A program made the position numbers and the translations under genes. Below the pieces are notes generated by a model. The model had not been told where the DNA came from, did no database searches, and was given only the letters and a program-made list of their open reading frames with translations. From contig NW_004086294.1 in the NCBI RefSeq assembly GCF_000220395.1, positions 1 through 64,000 of the forward strand: DNA of 64,000 bases. Direction: 5' to 3'. Positions 12,265-22,874 of the stretch are shown here, piece by piece (the stretch's first letter is position 1; the number at the start of each line of letters is the position of its first letter). The DNA comes from Ichthyophthirius multifiliis. Its lineage: Eukaryota > Ciliophora > Oligohymenophorea > Hymenostomatida.

Positions 12265-12978
12265 TCATTTTATTTTTTATTTTTATAAAACATTTATAAT
12301 TCTTAGTTTCAAAGCATTTAATTTTTCAAAAAGATTATTTTATTAAAATTCTTATTCTTATTTTTATTTTTATTCTTATTCTTATTCTTATTCTTATTCT
12401 TATTCTTATTCTTATTCTTATTCTTATTCTTAATCTTAATCTTAATCTTATTCTTATTCTTATTCATTATTATTTTTTTAAATATTATTTTAATTAGTTA
12501 TTATTTATTTAGTTTATGGTTTTATAATTATTTTTTTTTTTTGCCCTTATTTATTAAAACCTTCTATTTATATAATTTTATTTGCATAATTATTAAATTA
12601 TTATTATTCTTTATAATGAAGTTCTTTAAGAGGGGAAATATAAAAAGTTTTAAATTTTTTGAAGGTTTATTTTCCGTTAAAAAATTAATTTTTGGATTCT
12701 TATGTATGAGTGCGCTTTTTTTATAAAATTTAATTAGTTATTTTCTTTTATTAACTATAAAAATTGGGAATGTTATTTATTTTATTGTGAGCATTATTGT
12801 TTGCAAAAAAAAAATTTTAATTGGAAAATTTTTTAAAATTTAAATTTATTGGACTATAAATATTTCTTTATGATTAAACTGGAGTTTTTTAAAGAGGAAA
12901 ATTAATGTTTTTATCTAAACTAAAATTAATATTTGTATAAATTTATATTCCTTTTTTTTTTTCATTTTATTTTATCAT
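12265..12978 (-). CDS. Hypothetical protein with Glu-Gln dipeptide repeat
   Basis: One open frame of 238 codons from ATG 12978 to TGA 12265 in table 6. The N-terminal two thirds contains ordinary codons (P-L-Q-K-T-P-V-Q-S; K-R-T-H-T-Q-E-S-K-N), unlike spacer DNA. Residues at about 165-210 form a run of (Glu-Gln)n with a few Asp-Gln and Lys-Gln units, produced by the hexanucleotide repeat GAATAA, where TAA is Gln. The C-terminus reads N-N-L-F-E-K-L-N-A-L-K-L-R. No known domain was recognised. The strongest support for coding is that the repeat is a multiple of three and that its variants change Glu to Asp or Lys without breaking the frame. Confidence 0.55.
12343..12466. repeat. (TTATTC)n hexanucleotide repeat
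   Basis: About 20 units with variants (TTAATC, TTTTTA) at the ends. On the minus strand it encodes alternating Glu and Gln (GAA TAA). Confidence 0.9.
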
Positions 12979-12997
12979 TTATGATCTGTTTTTTATT

Positions 12998-13053
<56 letters not shown>

Positions 13054-14905
13054 CATTTACATTTATATATTTATATATATATTTATAATATTTTTACATT
13101 AAAAAATATAAATATTTTTTTTTTTTTAACATTTATTTAATGTTGTGGTTATAAATTTTTTTAATTTTTATTAAATATTTTTTTTATTAATGCTATTTTT
13201 AAATAATATAATATATTTAAAATTTAAATATTACATCTTTTTTTATATATTTTTAATTATTTATATATTAGTAGGTTTAAGTATATTATTTATTTATTAA
13301 TGTTTTTTTATAATTTTTTATATAAATTTTTTTAAATATTTACTTAATAAATTTTATTGATTTTTATAAATATTAAAAAATTATTTTGTTTATTTTAACA
13401 TAAAAACACATATTAATTATATTTTTTTTATATTAAAATATTTACATATTTTATCTTTGTTAATTTATTAATAATTTTTTAATGATTACTTTATTAACAT
13501 TTTATACATCATTAACATAATTATTTAATTTTTAATTTTTAATTTTTATTTTTTTTTTTGAATAAAAATACATAATTTAATTATTTTTTATTTTTTTTTA
13601 AAAAAAAATTTTTATAATTAAACAATCTTAAAAGTTAATTTTTTATAAAATTTTAGCTTTAGATTTTTTATTAAGCCTTTATATTTTTTATTTGAAATTT
13701 ATTTTATAAAATAAAAAATCTTAACTTATAATTATAATTCAATTTATTATATATAAGTAATTGTGATATATGAAATAAACAATAATTAATTATATTAAAC
13801 TTATAAATTATTATTATTAAAATATATTTAAAATAAATCACGAAAATAAATTTATATTCCTACATACATGTTATAATTAAAGTAAAAAAATTAAGTCTTA
13901 ATATCCTATTAAAAAATAATTTTAGTATTAATATTATTTTTTTATAGGCTTATACTTAATATATTACTTTTAATAGTTTCTATTTATAAACAAATAATGA
14001 AAATTAAAAAGTTTAGTCTACTAAAATGATTTGCTTATAATAATTTATAATTAGAATTTGCCAATATTAGTTAAGAGATAAATTAAAATTCTATAAAAAT
14101 ATAAAAATTATAATGAAAATATAAATATTAACTTTTTATAAAAAAAAAAATATTTATAAAATATTTTCAAAAATTAATTTTTAATTTATATAAAATAATA
14201 TATTTAAAATTAAAAAATTATATATATATATATTTATATATACTTATATATATTATTATAAATAAATATTTACATAAATATATTTTTATATTTTTCATAT
14301 ATATACAATATTTTTTTTTATATTATTATCATTTTTATTTTTGTTTCTTTTTATATATTTTTTATTTCGTATATTAAAAATTTGCCTTTATTAAATTTAA
14401 TACAAATCAGATATTTCATTTTATTTTGATATATATTAATTAAAATTTTAGATTAAATATTTATTTAATATTATTTTATTATATTTATTTCTATTTTTTT
14501 TATTTATATAAGTATTAAAATTTTTTTTAAAAAATAAATAATTAAGGATTTTGAGTACATTTTATAATACTCTTTTAAGTTTAGTTGAAAGTATTTTATG
14601 AATAATCTAAGTTGCAAGAAATTTTATCTAAAGAAGGTAAACAAGTATCTGGTATTTTAAAAGTTAACAATATCATTTAAAAATCATATTAATCATTTTT
14701 TTATGTATAATTTTTATTAATCGAAATATATAAAGTTATTTATTTTATATATTTAGTTTCATTTTGTATTTTTTTTTATATTATGTATAATTTTTGTATA
14801 TTTTTATTTGTAAAAAATTTTGCTTTTAAAATTATTATAAACTTCATATATATATATAAGTTAGTTTTTTTTTTTTTTCATGAAAATTCAAGAAATTTTC
14901 GATAT
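12979..14905. other. Long intergenic A/T-rich region
   Basis: Starts with an (AT)n microsatellite (about 13003-13050) and is then nearly pure A/T. A short plus-strand stretch at 14552-14710 has more mixed codons and is discussed separately; otherwise I see nothing. Confidence 0.5.
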
Positions 14906-15645
14906 TCATTAATAAAAAATATCCTCATAGATAGTAGGTAAGAGTATTTTTTGAAAAGAGTTTTTTTCCAAAAAATTAAACTTTTGAATTTATTTTCTAG
15001 CTTTTAGACATGGACATTTTTTATTAATACACGAATAATTTGAAAAGATGAATTCTTACATAAACTAAGTATTCTTTTTAGGATTATATTTTAGTATATT
15101 AGAATCATTATGGATATAAATATGATCTCTATTTTTAATTACTTAAGAGTTATATTATTAATGGGATAAATTATTTATTTCGAAAGATTTTATTCCATAT
15201 TTAAAATTAATTTTAGAATTATATTCTGTATTTTCTTTTTTTTAGATTACTCTTTCTTGTTTTCTTTGGTTTTCAAACTTTCTAATTCCCCTTCATTTTC
15301 TTTTTCTTTGTTTTTTATTTATTATTATTATGTTAATATCTATAAATATGGTTCTTTAAATTATTAATTTTGAGCATTTAGTCTAATAAAATATACAATG
15401 AATGTAGATTTGTTTATCAAAAAAATAAAGCAAAAACTATTCTATTTTTTCAAAAAGCTTTAGATTATATTTTAATAAATGATTATATTTTATTATTTAT
15501 TTTAGAATTAAAAATAATTCATTGACTTTTTGTATATTAATAAGAAAGTTTTAATGTTTATTAAGAACAAAGTCAGTATAAATACTATTATGTTAAAGGC
15601 TAAATTACTCATTTTCTTTTTTCTTTTTTTTTTTTGGTAAAAAGT
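14906..15645 (-). CDS. Hypothetical protein, frame broken
   Basis: Minus-strand coding texture (many GAA, AAT, GAT, TGT codons) runs from about 15645 to TGA at 14906. The last segment includes N-Y-S-C-I-N-K-K-C-P-C-L-K-A-R-K, with four Cys that might bind metal, and ends D-I-F-Y-Q. Upstream, E-N-E-G-E-L-E-S-L-K-T-K-E-N-K is in a frame one base off, joined if the A8 run at 15236-15243 had one more A. Another change occurs near 15365-15400, upstream of which the frame reads N-E-L-F-L-I-L-K-Q-I-I-K-Y. The start is not resolved and may lie in another exon. No domain was recognised. Confidence 0.4.
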
Positions 15646-16275
15646 GGGAAAGGGGAATAATTTTAGAGAGTAATTTAGTTATTATTATTTTTTTATTTTA
15701 TTTTTAAAAATAAAAATAATAATCAAATAGGTTTTTTTTTTCCTTCCTTTATAAAAAAAAAAATTATAATAAGTAAATAATTTAAATGAAGGAGAATTAT
15801 ATATAATTGAATAATTTAATATTAAATAATATTATATTATATCATTTGTTTCTATATAATTATCAAAATTTCTTATTATAAATAATATAATTTCGTTTAA
15901 AAAATTAAATTACTATTTAAATTAAATTTATTATTAAAATAATTTAATTTTTTAATAGTTAAAATTTTTGTATAAACTAATTGTAATTTATATATTTTTA
16001 TTAAATTAAATATAAAATAGTTTTATTAATACATTTAGTTTATATATAAACTTAAAATCAAAAATATTATAAAATAATATAATTCAAAATTTAATTTTAA
16101 ACTTAATAAATAAATAATTTTTATTTTTATATTATATAATTATAAAAAAAAAAATATAAATAAATTATAAACCTAAAGAATATATATTATAAAAAAATAT
16201 TCCAATAATAAAATTAAAAAAAATTAATATAATATAAAAAAGTAAAAATAAAAAACATATATTATATTTAAAAAT
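15646..16275. other. Divergent intergenic region
   Basis: A/T-rich DNA between a minus-strand gene and the plus-strand ULK-like kinase; likely to hold both promoters. No motif recognised. Confidence 0.45.
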
Positions 16276-17940
16276 ATGGAATAAAATTAAATAATTCCCA
16301 ATAGTAATTATAAAATAATATAAGAAATCGGATCTGGTGCATTTTCCGTCGTATATAAATGTGAAGAAATAAAAACAAAAAAGATAGTCGCAGTTAAACA
16401 AATAATAAAAAAAAACCTTCCTCAAGACTACCAACACTAAATTGATTAAGAAATAAACTTAATAAGTCGTTTAAATAACGATCATATATTAAAATTAGAA
16501 GACATAATATAGGATATATAAGGAAAATACGTATACTTAGTAACAGAATATTGTGAATTAGGGGATTTAGATAAATTTATTAAAAACGTATTTCTAACAA
16601 ATGAAAATAGAGTTCCAGAAGAATTAGTAAAAGCATTTTCTTACCAAATTCTACTAGCTTTTTTAACTATGAGAGATTAAGGAGTGGTACATAGAGATAT
16701 GAAATTATCGAATATATTAGTAAATAAAAATTTGGAGTGTAAATTAGCTGATTTTGGCTTAGCCACAGAAAACGATTTGTTAGATTAAAATACAGTCGGA
16801 ACTTATATTACTATGGCCCCAGAAGTTTTAACTAATTAAAAGACTACATATAAATGTGATGTGTGGTCTTTTGGGTGCATGATTTATTAGATGTTGGAAG
16901 GGGTTCCTCCTTTTAATCCTAAAAGTCAGTAATTGGAAGAATTAAAATAATTAGTTTTTAGAAATTAAATAATTTTTAGAAGTAATGTAAGTGAGGATGG
17001 GAAGAATTTAATAAGGAAAATGCTTAAGTTAAATCCTGAAGAGAGAATTTCGTGGAAGGACATGTTTGGAGAAAATTGGTTTTAATCATGTCTATCGAGT
17101 AATCAGTATATATAGAATATTATTAATGAATATAAAAATTATGTCGTTATGAGCGATTTTGATGAAAAAAATAACAATAATCATACAAATGAGTAATAGG
17201 AATAAGATATGGATGATCTTTTAGAATGTTTAATATATGAATTGAGTGAGTTTTTTAACTAAAAAAGTTAAAAATTTATAAATTTTATTCAATAAGCAAG
17301 GAATTCGCTTTTTAAATATTAAAAATGTAGTTATAATAGCGAAATATTGGATATTTGTTAAAAATTAATTGATTATTTTATTATTTTGATGTTTTTTTAA
17401 AAATATAATTTCGTGATTTTGAATAAAACATTTTTATTAGAAGTGCCTAAACAGGTAAAGATGAAATTAATAAATATTTTACCAAAAGAAAAAAGGGAAT
17501 AGATTAAAAATATTTATTAAGAAATTGCAAATAAATTTAATATTATAAGCATTCAAGATATTTTAGGAATTAAATTAATAGAATTATGTAATAAAGAAAT
17601 TGAGTATATTGAAAAATTCGTAGATATTAATAAATAACATAATATTAACTTAATTAACTTAATATAAGCTATGGGAAGCTATACATTTCTAATCGGAAGT
17701 ATAGACTCAATCAAATTAAATTCTTAATAGTTGGATAATTAATGTATAAATTTTTTATCAGAGTGTGATTTTGAATATAAATATATCTAATTTAATAATT
17801 ATAACGATCTAAATAATAGTGAAATTGAGGAGTTTGAATTCAAGTTTGGAATTAAATATCATTAAACAAATTTTGTAGATGAAAAAAAATTATAAGATAT
17901 TCAGTTTTTTATAGAAACTCTAAATTAATAAAAATAATGA
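16276..17940 (+). CDS. ULK/ATG1-like protein kinase
   Basis: One exon, 554 residues, ATG 16276 to TGA 17938-17940, with no frame break. The kinase domain takes up about the first 270 residues: [38 protein letters not shown], and M-A-P-E-V-L. All catalytic residues are present, so it should be active. The C-terminal half is helical and hydrophobic in places ([14 protein letters not shown]) with no clear known domain. The hinge and activation segment resemble the ULK/unc-51 group, which starts autophagy or, in some branches, works at flagella. Placement in ULK rather than another CAMK-like group is by recollection of motifs, not by a search. Confidence 0.85.
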
Positions 17941-18071
17941 AAGATTTTAAATATAAAAATAATTTATGTTTACTTATTTAAATAAAATAAAAATAAATAA
18001 AAAATTATATATATAAATTTATTTAAAAAAAGAAAATTATATATAAATATATAAAATATATATTATATATA

Positions 18072-18109
<38 letters not shown>

Positions 18110-19326
18110 TATTTATATCTATTATAAATTTTTATTTTATAAATTTCTTTAAGATATTAAAATTAATTTATTTTATTACTAATTGTCTATATATATTTTT
18201 TTATTTTATTATATATATTTTTTATTTTTTTATTTAAAAATAAATTCATATTATTTTTATTTTTTATATTTTAAGTAATAACTTTAAATTTTTTTTAAGA
18301 TTATTTTTTTTTTTTCTTTTTTTTATAAAAAATTACTAATGATATTTATAATTCTTCTGAATAATTTTTTTATCTTTATTAATTAGATAATGATATATTA
18401 AATTTACTAACTATTAAAAATTTACTTTCAATTTATAAAAATAAAATAAAAATTAATATTGTTTTTACGTATCTATTATTATATAAATAATAATTCTCAA
18501 ATAAAAGTTTTATTTTCCTTAAGTTTTAATTATTTATATAATTTAGATTAATATTTTATTTAGAAAATTAATAAATTAATAAATACATTAATCATAATAT
18601 CTGAATTTACTTTTATAATGTTATTTAAGAAAAAATATAAAAGTGTATATTTTTTTATTTAAATTTATAAAAATTAGTCCTTTTTTTAGATAGAGATAAC
18701 TTGTAAATAATTAAAATTTTAAAACTTTGGTTTTATTATTCATTATTGACTTCAAATTAGATATAAATTTTAAAGTCAATATTTAGAAAATTTATATTTT
18801 TATAATATTTTAGAAAAATAATAATTTCAAAGAAAAAGTATAATTTATTTTTAATATTGAAAATAATTATTTGGATAATGTTAATATAAACAAAAATAAA
18901 CAAATTATTTTTAAATAAAAAAATAAAAAAATAAATAAATTTAATCATGTTAAAAAGAGAAAAATTATGCAAATTTATAACTTTAACAATTCAACATAAT
19001 TTTGAAGATATATATTTGTAAAAAATTAATTCTTATATAAAAAATTAAAAAAAACATATTATATAGGCGTAAAAAATATAAAATAAAAATACTAAATATA
19101 AAAATAATTAAATTAATAAATTAAAAAATAATATATAAGAAAAAAAAATATATCTATATATCTTAAAGAAAATAAATATAATATTATAAAAATCAAATTA
19201 ATATTAAAAAAAATAAAAGTTATATTTAAAAATAAAATAGAATAAATATAATGTATTATATAAAAAAAATTGTAATTAATATATATATTTATATAAATAT
19301 TTATTTTAAATATATTATTATTATTT
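17941..19326. other. Intergenic A/T-rich region
   Basis: Near-pure A/T with (AT)n at 18060-18104. An open frame at 18757-18972 is Ile/Phe/Asn only and looks like chance. Confidence 0.5.
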
Positions 19327-20409
19327 TCATATTATTTTTAATAATTATACTCTTTTTTATATTTATTATTATGTTTTGTTTTCTAATTTTTATATAATTT
19401 CTTCATTTATGTTTTAAATATTTTATAATATATTTTAATCTTCATTTTGATTCCATATAATATTTTCGTTTTATATTTCCCCGTTTTAGAAGTATTTTTT
19501 TAAAAACTAAAAATCCCATGTTATATCATCCAAGAAATATATTAGTGCTTCTTTTTTTAAATTCATTTCTTTTGATAAAAATAATATTATATTCTCGTAT
19601 TATTCTTAATTATTTTATTTTTTAGTTCTTTATTTTTATACTTTTAATATTATTTTTTATATTTTTAATAATATTATTATTTTTTACCTTAAATTTCTGT
19701 TTATTTTTTACTTTGTTTTTCTAAACATTTTTATATTACAGTTTAATAATTATTTACAATTTTTTATTTTTAATTTGTAATTTCCATTTTTTTCCTTTAT
19801 TCTGATAAAAATTAGATATTATTTATTTAAGTTTATGGATATTATTTTTACAAGGAGTTTTAAAAAGAATTATTTTAAATATTTGGGTTATATTTATTAA
19901 ACTTTGGGGTCGGAATCACTTATTTAATTTTATTTTTCTCATTTGATTATTATTGAGTGAATAAGTTAGACTGGAAATTTTAAAAATTATTAATTTATTT
20001 GTCTGTAATAATATTGTTTATGTAAAAGTTGCTTTTCTTATATTAAATTTATTGTAGTTTTTTATTTTTATCGAAAATTAGATACGTTTCCTATTGATTT
20101 ATACATAATAGGTAATCATATATTTAAATTAAATCTACTAAATCTAAATTTCTAAGGATTTCATTTCTTTTGATTATTGATTATTATTATCTACTAGGGT
20201 TTATTTTTTTATCTTCGATTAGTTTTTCGATAGCCTTTTATTAATTTTAATTTATTTTAGTTATTAAAATATATTAATAAGTTCAAATCTTCATATAGAT
20301 TATATCTTTTGGGCTTTTATTGTGGAATTTCTTATATTATATAATCTTATATGAGTTCATTTATTTTATTTAGAATGGTATTAAAGTCATGTTTTGTTTA
20401 TTTATTCAT
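19327..20409 (-). CDS. Hypothetical Lys/Gln-rich protein, frame broken
   Basis: Minus-strand coding texture from about 20409 (ATG, M-N-K-Q-T-K-H-D-F) to TGA at 19327. Segments in order: P-K-R-Y-N-L-Y-E-D-L-N; A-I-E-K-L-I-E-D-K-K; I-L-R-N-L-D-L-V-D-L; V-I-P-T-P-K-F-N-K-Y; L-S-E-Q-R-K-K-M-E; a Lys/Gln/Tyr-rich coil; and finally M-N-L-K-K-E-A-L-I-Y-F-L-D-D-I-T-W-D. Successive segments lie in different frames (changes near 20275 and 19585), each joined by about one missing base. An alternative ATG lies about 80 bases upstream. No domain was recognised; the last third is probably coiled coil. Confidence 0.45.
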
Positions 20410-21553
20410 TTATGTTTTAGTAAAAGGTTAATTATTTTTTTTAGCTTAAAAATAAACTAAAATATTTATTTAGTTTTTTTATAAAAAAAACATAAATATT
20501 ATTAATAAATTAAGTAATTTTTATTTTTTATACAATTAATATTCTTTTTAAAAATTATATTTTATAATAATAATAATAAATAATATAATTAAATTTTCTT
20601 GAATATATATATATTCTGTATTAATTAATATCAAGTTTCTGTGTTTTAGTTAAAAGCCATGTTTTCAAATTCTTTTCGAAATAATAATATACAGTTTTTT
20701 TCATAAATATTTTATAAAAGTATATTTATGCTTAATATTTTTGATAAATATTATATTTAATTTTATAAAAAAATAAATTAAACTTTATAAAAGTTGGCTT
20801 TTTTTTGGAAAAAAATAATAATATTTATTTTAAATAATTTATATTTAGTTTTTTTTAGTAGATAAATTTAAGTAAATAATTGTTAAAGATAAATCAGAAA
20901 ATTACAATTAAAAACTGAAATAATATTAACAATACGATTATATTTAATGAAATATACAATTTTTTTATTTATTTTTAAATTCTTTATATTAGTAAATAGT
21001 CTTTTAAATTTCTTAATACATTATTATTCCTTTTTCAAATTGAAAAATTCATATTTTAATATATATGATTAAGACTTTACAAGGGCTTTGTACTATATAA
21101 TTTTTTAGTAGCTAAATTATATAGTCAAAAATATATAGAAATTTTGGTATTATATAAAATATAGTTCCTGTATTTATTAATTATATGTTTTTAATAACTT
21201 ATTTTATTAAACAAAAGTTTAAGAGCTATTAATTTAAGGAAATAACCTTTTTTATTGTATTTTATTCTGAAATAATTTGTTATTTTAATTATAAATAAAA
21301 ATCTTAAATAATTAATTATTTTTAATTTATATTTAAAATTAATTAAAAAATATATATTTATTAAAATAATTACAAAAAACAAAAAATTATAATAAACATT
21401 TCCTTTTACACAAAAAAATTCTATTTAAAAATAAAGTAATTAAAAATTAAAAAGAGGGGGGGGCGAAAAAGAAAAATCATAAAATAAAAAAATATAATAT
21501 TATTAATAAAAGAATAAACTAAACTAAAATAAAAAAAAAAAAAAAAAAAGAAA
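20410..21553. other. Divergent intergenic region
   Basis: A/T-rich, ending in a G7 run at 21455-21461 and an A run just before the carbonic-anhydrase-like start codon. The G7 run is unusual for this DNA. No coding frame seen. Confidence 0.5.
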
Positions 21554-22420
21554 ATGTAATAAATTTTTTTATTTATTTTCCAAATTTTATTAAATCTATT
21601 TTTCTGTTCCCAATATTTCGAAGAATACAACAAATACGATTACTTAGACAACGGTGATAACTGGTAATGGGATGATATATAAAATTGTAAAAAATCCTTA
21701 ATATAAAGTCCCATAGATTTAACAATAGAAAATTCATAAATATCTGAAAATCAATATATGTTCCCACACTATAATCCAGGAAAAATGAACGTTACAAAAC
21801 TAAATACTACGGTATATTTAAACTCAGTTGATGATACCGGATTAGGGTATATTTACCATTTAACAATTTTAAATACAGCAGGTACTTTTAGAATGGATTA
21901 TATAAGATTTAGAACTCCGTCTGAACATACAATATATGGGGATAGATTTGATATGGAGGTTTAGCTTTTCCATTTTTATGGTTTTAAGACTTCGAGTAAT
22001 GTTAAAGTAGTACTGAGTCTTTTATTTAAGAAAAACAATTAAGCACCTAAGGATGAGTTTTTGTAGTAAGTCATAGATACTAAGAGTGGGTAAGTTACAG
22101 AAAAAGAAATTGATTTGAGAAAATACTTAGATATGGAGAGTATTATTAATACTAATTATTATTATTATTTAGGGTCGCTTACTTTCCCTTATTGTTCTGG
22201 AAACTATAATTGGATTATTTTAGATAAATATTTTGAAGCGCAGGAAAGTTAAATTAATGCAATTAGGGATATTTATATGAAGGATAATAAAAATATTAAA
22301 AATGGTAATTATAGGAAAACTAGGAGTACGGAATTTATTCATTTAAGATATAATGGAGATTTAAATAATCCGAATTCTTATTCTTATTAAAAAAGAAATT
22401 AAAAGAAAAAAGAATTTTGA
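21554..22420 (+). CDS. Secreted alpha-carbonic-anhydrase-like protein lacking two zinc ligands
   Basis: Single exon of 288 residues, ATG 21554 to TGA 22418-22420. The N-terminus is a hydrophobic signal peptide ending near F-F-C-S. The alpha-CA fold is clear: N-W-Q-W-D, S-P-I-D-L, T-P-S-E-H-T-I-Y-G, and G-S-L-T-F-P-Y-C-S-G-N-Y-N-W-I-I-L. In active enzymes zinc is held by three His, two of them in an F-H-F-H type motif before P-S-E-H. Here that motif is Y-I-R-F-R-T-P-S-E-H, so both His are Arg, coded by clean AGA codons. The third His is kept (L-F-H-F-Y). It should therefore not hydrate CO2, like vertebrate carbonic-anhydrase-related proteins, and may act as a structural or binding protein outside the cell or in the secretory system. 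Tail to tail with IFT56. Confidence 0.85.
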
Positions 22421-22533
22421 TTTTATATTAAAAGAAAAATAAATTAAAAAAAAATGTTTAATAAATATTTATTATTAAATATAAAAAAATACAGCAAATA
22501 AAAAAATATTTATATATTATTTATTTAGTTTTT

Positions 22534-22835
22534 TCAAATCTAAACTCCATGTTCTTATCCCCACTTTCTTACAACTTTAAAGATATATTCGACCTATTAT
22601 TATTTTTATTGTTTATAAATAAAAAAAAAAGTTAAACCTAAGGATTATTTCCTCCACTTTTAAGCATATTTAGAACTTCAACTAAATGATCACTTGAATC
22701 TTTCTAAGCAATAACCATTTAGAAAACACCTATTTAATAAATATAAATATATGAATATAGATATATAAATATATATATATATAATATATATTATATAACA
22801 AATTATTATATCTATTTATATAATTATTAATATTT

Positions 22836-22874
<39 letters not shown>

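Noticed and set aside
18757-18972. Minus-strand open frame in spacer
   Set aside because: Composed of Ile, Phe, Asn, Lys and Tyr only, as expected from random A/T.
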